Shown: positions 15,077 to 18,614 of the stretch, in pieces
How the letters are laid out: each line of letters begins with the position of its first letter
Position numbering within the stretch: position 1 is the first letter of the stretch
Notes under the pieces: model-generated
Seen by the model: only the letters and a program-made list of their open reading frames with translations
What the model was told of the DNA's origin: nothing
Databases searched by the model: none
Program-made: the position numbers and the translations under genes
Assembly: GCA_036489905.1 (NCBI GenBank)
Contig: DASXEX010000031.1
Location: 1-18,614, forward strand
Length of the DNA stretch: 18,614 nucleotides
Source of the DNA: JAICLK01 sp036489905
GTDB taxonomy: Bacteria; Patescibacteriota; Saccharimonadia; Saccharimonadales; UBA4665
Reading direction: 5' to 3'

Positions 15077-15610
15077 TTAAGTGCGCTTATTCCAGCGTTC
15101 GATGGATTCGGCGATGACTTTTTTGGCGTCGTCGATGTTGCCCCAGCCGAGGACTTTGGTCGTGCCGGGTTTTTTCAGGTCTTTGTAGTGAGCGAAGTGT
15201 TCCTCGATTTTGCGCTTCCAGCGGTCCCCGAGGTCGTCCAAAGTTTTGATGCTGTCGCCGGTGTCGCGGTCGTCGGCCGGGACGCAGACGATTTTGTAGT
15301 CCATTTCGCCGTCATCTTCGAAGTTGAAAATGCCGATGACTCTGGACGCAACCCAAATGCCGGTCGGGATCGGCTGGTTGCAAGCCAGCAGCACATCGAG
15401 TTCGTCACTGTCTTCGTCGATGGTTTGCGGGATGAAGCCGTAATTGACTGGCTTCGGATAAATCGCCGGCTCGACGCGATCCAGCACGAAGCACGCTCGC
15501 TCGCGGTCCCATTCCATTTTCAGCGTCGAACCCATCGGGATGTCAATCACCGTGTTCACGAATCCATTTTGCCAGTCGCCCACTTCCAAAACTTGGTTAA
15601 AATCCGCCAT
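15077..15610 (-). CDS. ppa: Inorganic pyrophosphatase, family I
   Basis: Hydrolyses pyrophosphate and so drives biosynthetic reactions. The 177-residue protein contains VIDIPMGSTLKMEWD at about 21-35 (with the substrate-binding Lys/Glu region), YPKPVNYGFIPQT near 50-62, DSDELDVLL near 66-74 (the D-x-D-x-x-D metal motif, here DELDVL), and PADDRDTGD near 110-118. The frame extends 6 codons further upstream, but the ATG at 15608-15610 (MADFNQ) is chosen because AAAGGAG lies 8 bases before it. The promoter TTGTCA-18-TACAAT gives a leader of about 40 bases. It starts the ppa - Nudix - Nudix unit. Confidence 0.93.
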   Translation of the reverse strand: MADFNQVLEVGDWQNGFVNTVIDIPMGSTLKMEWDRERACFVLDRVEPAIYPKPVNYGFIPQTIDEDSDELDVLLACNQPIPTGIWVASRVIGIFNFEDDGEMDYKIVCVPADDRDTGDSIKTLDDLGDRWKRKIEEHFAHYKDLKKPGTTKVLGWGNIDDAKKVIAESIERWNKRT

Positions 15611-15656
15611 TGCTAAAACTCCTTTCACTGAATTTGCTAGGCTTTGCTTTAAGACA

Positions 15657-15686
15657 ATTGTACACTGGAACTACTTATCATGACAA
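15657..15686 (-). promoter_or_regulatory. Promoter of ppa
   Basis: On the minus strand TTGTCA (15681-15686) and TACAAT (15657-15662) are 18 bases apart. The -35 lies inside the start of the divergent phosphodiesterase gene. The -10 shares two bases with the divergent -10. Confidence 0.55.
15661..15666 (+). promoter_or_regulatory. -10 element of the glycerophosphodiesterase-like gene
   Basis: TACACT, preceded by TTG, ends 13 bases before the ATG. It overlaps the divergent ppa -10 by two bases, so both promoters cannot be occupied at once. Confidence 0.4.
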
Positions 15687-16396
15687 AAATCATCGGACAT
15701 CGTGGGGCGGCCGGCTCGGCGCTGGAAAATAGTCGGGAAAGTTTACAGGCAGCGCTCGCGGCGGGCGCTGATATGATTGAGATCGACACGCACCTGACTG
15801 CCGACGATAAGCTGCTGGTCATTCACGATCCGAAAACGGGGCGCGTGGCTGCCGAAGATTTCACCGTTCGCGATAAAACGCTTGCCGAATTGCAGGCGAT
15901 CAAACTTAACAACGGCGAAGCGTTTCTGAGTTTAGACCAAGCACTTGAAGTTGTTGGAAACATTCCGATTATTATTGAACTTAAGGACGAAAATAGCGTT
16001 GACGAACTATTGCTAGCCATTGAACGCCATCCGCAAGCACTGGTGAGCATAGCCTCGTTTCATTCCGAAGAATTACGGCAAGTGCGCCGCGTCCTGCCAA
16101 ATATTCCCGTATATGCGCTCGAGTATCTTGCTCCGATTGATATCGTGCGGACCGCGCACAAAATGCACGCTACCGGAATCGGGTTGAATTTTTGGCTGAT
16201 GAACCCGCTGACATATCGGCTCGCAAAACATTATGGTTTGGAAGTGTACGTCTATGTTTATTCAGGCAACCTCGGAGAACAGCTTATGATCCGCGCAGCC
16301 CGCATTTTGCGGCTTCTCTACCCCGACCTTTATTTGTGCACCAGATATCCCGAGCGATTTGCCAAAACAAAATGGCGCAAGCGACCAGCAAGCTAG
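15680..16396 (+). CDS. Glycerophosphodiester phosphodiesterase family protein
   Basis: A 238-residue GDPD-type TIM barrel that would hydrolyse glycerophosphodiesters to glycerol-3-phosphate and an alcohol. The family residues are visible: HRGAAG with His7 and Arg8, ALENS (Glu16, Asn17), IEIDTHLT (Glu34, Asp36 as metal ligands), VIHDP (His49) and IIIELKDE with a further metal Glu. SIASFHSEEL is typical of the barrel's later part. No signal peptide is seen, so it appears cytosolic, unlike periplasmic GlpQ; it is closer to UgpQ. Its last four bases, CTAG, also contain the stop of the convergent thioredoxin reductase gene. Basic C-terminal tail (KWRKRPAS). Confidence 0.87.
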   Translation: MTKIIGHRGAAGSALENSRESLQAALAAGADMIEIDTHLTADDKLLVIHDPKTGRVAAEDFTVRDKTLAELQAIKLNNGEAFLSLDQALEVVGNIPIIIELKDENSVDELLLAIERHPQALVSIASFHSEELRQVRRVLPNIPVYALEYLAPIDIVRTAHKMHATGIGLNFWLMNPLTYRLAKHYGLEVYVYVYSGNLGEQLMIRAARILRLLYPDLYLCTRYPERFAKTKWRKRPAS

Positions 16397-17403
16397 GCCG
16401 TAGGAGCCGGCGCGACTTCTTCGGTCGCTTCGGATTTCGGCGTTAGCTTGCCTTCAAGATACTCGCGGATTATCAACGCGGCGGTGGCGCCTTCGCCCGC
16501 GGCGGAAGCAATTTGCATGGTCGCGCCGCTGCGGACGTCGCCGGCGGCGAACACGCCTTTCATAGTCGTCGCCAAATGCACGTCCGTCATGACGAAGCCG
16601 ATTTGGTCAAGCGCGACGCCAGAATTTTCCAAAAATTGCGTATTTGGTTTGAGGCCGACGAATACAAACACGCCGTCGGTCGGAAACTCGACTTTTTGGC
16701 CGTTTTGCATGCCGACAACTTTGGTAACATGATTATCCTCGCCAACAATTTCATCCGTAGTTATGCCGAGATGCACCGTCACTTTGCCTTCATCAATAAA
16801 TTTCTGCATGTCGTGCTGCAAAATATCGCTGGCTTTGACGGTTGAACGAACCAGCAGGTCAATGTGCGTGGCGAAACGGGTCAAGAAAATGGCTTCCTGA
16901 AAAGCCGAGTTGCCGCCGCCCACGACCACCAGCCGCTTGTCGCGATAGAATGCGCCGTCGCAGGTCGCACAGTAGTGCACGCCGCGTGCGTAATATTCCT
17001 GCTCGCCAGGCACGCCGATTTTTTTATAATCGCAGCCCATGGCTAGCAAAACGGACTTGGCCAGGATATCACCGCTAGTCGTTCCCAGTTTTTTATATTC
17101 ACCTTCGTCGGTCATTCCTCGCACTTCGCCCAGTTTCGTGACCTCGCCGAGCTCGATATTGGCGCCGAATCGTTCGGCCTGCTTGCGCAAATTTTCGGCC
17201 AGGTCCAGCCCGGAAATTCCCTCCGGAAAACCCGGATAGTTATCAACCAAATCGGTAATCGCCGCCAGCCCGCCAACCACGCCGCGCTCGAACAGCAGCG
17301 TCTCGATATCTTCGCGCGTCGTATAAATCGCTGCCGCGAGCGCCGCTGGCCCCGTCCCGATCATCACCACATCGTGGATTTTTCGTTCGTTACTCTCTGT
17401 CAT
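16393..17403 (-). CDS. trxB: Thioredoxin reductase-like flavoprotein
   Basis: Uses NAD(P)H to reduce a thioredoxin-like partner through FAD and a redox disulfide. The 336-residue protein has the FAD motif GTGPAALAAAIY at 16-27, the redox centre CATC at 145-148 (HYCATCDGAFY), a second nucleotide-binding motif VGGGNSAFQE at 161-170, and a C-terminal FAD motif AAGDVRSGATMQIASAAGEG. Where NADPH-using enzymes carry the HRR...R cluster for the 2'-phosphate, this one reads LLVRSTVKAS, one residue shorter and with a single Arg, so coenzyme use may differ. A charged Glu/Pro tail follows. The glutaredoxin-like gene upstream is a likely partner. TACAAT ends 9 bases before the ATG. Confidence 0.9.
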   Translation of the reverse strand: MTESNERKIHDVVMIGTGPAALAAAIYTTREDIETLLFERGVVGGLAAITDLVDNYPGFPEGISGLDLAENLRKQAERFGANIELGEVTKLGEVRGMTDEGEYKKLGTTSGDILAKSVLLAMGCDYKKIGVPGEQEYYARGVHYCATCDGAFYRDKRLVVVGGGNSAFQEAIFLTRFATHIDLLVRSTVKASDILQHDMQKFIDEGKVTVHLGITTDEIVGEDNHVTKVVGMQNGQKVEFPTDGVFVFVGLKPNTQFLENSGVALDQIGFVMTDVHLATTMKGVFAAGDVRSGATMQIASAAGEGATAALIIREYLEGKLTPKSEATEEVAPAPTA

Positions 17404-17412
17404 AATTTTCCT

Positions 17413-17418
17413 ATTGTA
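17413..17418 (-). promoter_or_regulatory. -10 element of trxB
   Basis: TACAAT on the minus strand ends 9 bases before the ATG, giving a leader of about 2 bases. An AGGA directly after it could also be read as a weak ribosome binding site. Confidence 0.45.
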
Positions 17419-17440
17419 CTTGATAGCGGCTCAGGTTTAG

Positions 17441-17522
17441 AAACTTATTTCTGCGAGCGCAGTGCAAGGCGCCAGTGAGCAGCGGAGCTGGCAACGCGGC
17501 AATGTGCCACAGAAATAAGTTT
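17441..17522. repeat. 82-base inverted-repeat element between grx and trxB
   Basis: AAACTTATTTCTG (17441-17453) and CAGAAATAAGTTT (17510-17522) are perfect 13-bp inverted repeats around a 56-base GC-rich core. The core contains GCCAG/CTGGC (17471-17475 and 17488-17492), GGCA-ATG-TGCC near 17498-17508, and GCG/CGC near 17453-17460. The right arm overlaps the grx stop codon (17521-17523). It can fold as a stem closing a multi-branch junction. It may be a structured RNA, a processing or termination signal, or a small transposon-like (MITE) repeat. No target duplication is visible. Confidence 0.65.
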
Positions 17523-17769
17523 ATGCGACGGCTGGGGCAAGTTTGGCGAGATTGTAGCCGATAACGACTTCGCGGGTGTCGTCTTGTTTGGTGACGACCG
17601 TGACGGGGACAGTCAGCGCGCCGCTCAATGCCAGCGCTTCAGCTTGGCGGTCGGGCTGTTCGTCGAGGTTGACCACGTCGTACTTGATGCCTTTTGCGCC
17701 AAGATACTTCTTGACCATGGCGCAGTAGGCGCAGGTATTGGTGGTAAAGATTGTAATATTTTTGACCAT
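17521..17769 (-). CDS. Glutaredoxin/NrdH-like redoxin
   Basis: An 82-residue thioredoxin-fold protein that shuttles electrons to disulfides. The active site is CAYC at residues 13-16 after the strand NITIFTTNT. TVPVTVV near 55-61 supplies the cis-proline. YDVVNLDEQPDRQAEAL matches the glutaredoxin family order. The partner trxB downstream suggests reduction by the flavoprotein, as for NrdH-type redoxins, with no glutathione needed; that is inference. The frame opens five codons earlier, but the ATG at 17767-17769 is chosen because GAGGGGG lies 6 bases before it. The promoter TTGCTT-17-TAAAAT lies further upstream. Confidence 0.88.
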   Translation of the reverse strand: MVKNITIFTTNTCAYCAMVKKYLGAKGIKYDVVNLDEQPDRQAEALALSGALTVPVTVVTKQDDTREVVIGYNLAKLAPAVA

Positions 17770-17822
17770 AAGTTTCCCCCTCATTTTTGCTTTTTAGATT
17801 TTTGCTTGAAAACGTACTATCT

Positions 17823-17851
17823 ATTTTATATAGCGCCAGAGCAAAAAGCAA
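17823..17851 (-). promoter_or_regulatory. Promoter of the glutaredoxin-like gene
   Basis: On the minus strand TTGCTT (17846-17851) and TAAAAT (17823-17828) are 17 bases apart. A perfect TAGCGC/GCGCTA inverted repeat (17831-17836 and 17854-17859) flanks the -35, so a regulator could bind there. Confidence 0.45.
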
Positions 17852-17882
17852 GAGCGCTACATATTGTGTTTTTTACCGCACT

Positions 17883-18419
17883 TTAACTGCCGATTTTATC
17901 CAGAGTGATATCGAAAACAAGCGGTGCGTTGGCCGGAATCCCCGAGCCCGACGGCGGATTGGCGCCGTAGGCTTCGTTCGCCGGAATCAGCAGCTGGCGC
18001 GTGCCACCAACTTTCATGCCCGGGATGCCAAGCTGCCAGCCTTTGATCACTTGACTAAGGCTTAGACTAACTGGCTGGCTACCCTGCGTGCTCTGGAAAA
18101 TGATGCCGGTGCTCGCAATGGCGCCGGTGTAGTCGACCGTCACGGTATCACTGGCTTTGGCCGCCGTGCCAGTGCCAACCTTTGCATCGGTAATTTTCAA
18201 ACTCGGGACACTGCTTACCGGCGTAAAACCGGAAAGTTGTGTACCGGTTAGCGATTGCGCTTGGCTGTTTGTAGACGACGAAGTATTAGTAGATTTACTG
18301 TTGTTGTGCGAGATAACTGCCTGAACGATAATTATGATTGTCAATGCCGAAGCAAAACCGAAAAATAAAATAGCAATGACAAGTGCGATAATCCGGTCAC
18401 GTTTCCGAGTAGTACTCAT
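17883..18419 (-). CDS. Membrane-anchored FKBP-type peptidyl-prolyl isomerase
   Basis: Catalyses cis-trans isomerisation of proline peptide bonds, here outside the cytoplasmic membrane. The 178-residue protein has a basic N-terminus (MSTTRKRDR), a membrane anchor at about 10-33, a Ser/Thr/Asn-rich linker at about 37-70 and an FKBP domain to the end. Family residues seen: VTVDYTG, VIKGWQLGIPGMKVGG, LLIPANEAYG and PLVFDITL. The pocket Asp of the usual FD motif is Gln here (IIFQST), so activity or drug sensitivity may be lowered. The start is clear: AAGGAG lies 4 bases before the ATG and TATAAT is at 18442-18447. The glutaredoxin-like gene follows 113 bases downstream. Confidence 0.9.
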   Translation of the reverse strand: MSTTRKRDRIIALVIAILFFGFASALTIIIIVQAVISHNNSKSTNTSSSTNSQAQSLTGTQLSGFTPVSSVPSLKITDAKVGTGTAAKASDTVTVDYTGAIASTGIIFQSTQGSQPVSLSLSQVIKGWQLGIPGMKVGGTRQLLIPANEAYGANPPSGSGIPANAPLVFDITLDKIGS

Positions 18420-18441
18420 AAATTCTCCTTCTTAAGCAATC

Positions 18442-18447
18442 ATTATA
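18442..18447 (-). promoter_or_regulatory. -10 element of the FKBP gene
   Basis: A perfect TATAAT on the minus strand lies 22 bases before the ATG. The leader of about 15 bases holds AAGGAG. An interrupted palindrome (18458-18480, GTCG...GGCTagAGCC...CGAC) sits just upstream at the place of the -35. Confidence 0.5.
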
Positions 18448-18480
18448 CGTGCATCGCGTCGAACTGGCTAGAGCCGCGAC

Positions 18481-18537
18481 TTAGCTCATAAATAAAGTTC
18501 CCCAAGTAGTATTCGTTAGCTCATTAAAAAAGTACCC
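18481..18537. repeat. Two imperfect 22-bp direct repeats (possible IS end)
   Basis: Copies at 18481-18502 and 18516-18537 both begin TTAGCTCAT and end AAAGT-x-CCC. They differ at three positions and are offset by 35 bases. They lie 40-95 bases before a possible transposase start, so they could be end-binding sites of an insertion sequence; this is not proven. Confidence 0.5.
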
Positions 18538-18574
18538 GTAATCTTCTATCATGCTGTCTGGTATGGAGGTGCGG

Positions 18575-18614
18575 ATGAAGGGACGCTATATGAGCAAGTT
18601 AACTCGCAAAGATT
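18575..18614 (+). CDS. Start of a plus-strand gene, possibly IS3-type OrfA (partial)
   Basis: Thirteen codons run off the window end (MKGRYMSKLTRKD). GGAGG lies exactly 5 bases before the ATG, a strong ribosome binding site. An in-frame ATG four codons earlier is possible. The KLTRKD start resembles the beginning of helix-turn-helix OrfA proteins of IS3-family elements, and repeats lie just upstream, but thirteen residues cannot settle this. Confidence 0.4.
   Translation, partial: MKGRYMSKLTRKD

Overview
The window is a compact, almost gap-free stretch of bacterial chromosome carrying central carbon metabolism, redox and nucleotide-pool genes. Most genes lie on the minus strand. UGA is used as a normal stop (for example at 6127 and 14639), which argues against SR1/Gracilibacteria. 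Several features suggest a small-genome Patescibacteria (CPR) member, most likely Saccharibacteria (TM7): overlapping genes, split transketolase, a GapA/RpiB/Rpe/FBA cluster without other sugar pathways, and many lineage-type small proteins. That placement is inference from gene content; no rRNA or ribosomal protein gene is present.

Layout, left to right. 1-140: the 3' end of an IS200/IS605-type TnpA gene and its right-end hairpin, which touches the stop codon of uvrB. 138-5075 (minus): uvrB, a one-domain EamA-like membrane protein, a SLOG/LOG-type protein, an unrecognised 409-residue protein and a small P-loop kinase. 5115-8258 (minus): class II aldolase, a 66-residue protein and two overlapping PfkB-family sugar kinases. 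8298-11914 (minus): ribulose-phosphate epimerase, transketolase N subunit, a small membrane protein, transketolase C subunit and a frame-disrupted EamA transporter. 11960-12564 (plus): a three-helix membrane protein and a 53-residue basic protein. 12580-15610 (minus): inorganic pyrophosphatase, two Nudix hydrolases, GAPDH and RpiB. 15680-16396 (plus): a glycerophosphodiester phosphodiesterase-like protein. 16393-18419 (minus): FKBP-type isomerase, glutaredoxin-like protein and thioredoxin reductase. 18481-18614: a degenerate direct repeat and the start of a plus-strand gene that may be a transposase OrfA. No interval longer than about 155 bases lacks a gene; the largest is 18420-18574.

The metabolic genes fit together. 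Aldolase, the two transketolase subunits, epimerase, RpiB and GAPDH form a non-oxidative pentose phosphate route feeding lower glycolysis. The two PfkB kinases could supply phosphorylated sugars. Thioredoxin reductase and the glutaredoxin-like protein form a likely NAD(P)H-to-disulfide relay.

The most notable pattern is regulatory. About ten genes have a -10-like hexamer (TATAAT, TACAAT, TATACT) ending only 6-13 bases before the start codon, usually without a Shine-Dalgarno, which predicts leaderless or near-leaderless mRNAs. Genes with longer leaders or overlapping upstream genes (ppa, grx, fkbp, gap, pfkB, the small membrane protein) instead carry clear Shine-Dalgarno sites. Other leads are an 82-base inverted-repeat structure between grx and trxB, a perfect 10-bp inverted repeat over the gap promoter, and a membrane protein gene lodged by overlaps between the two transketolase halves.
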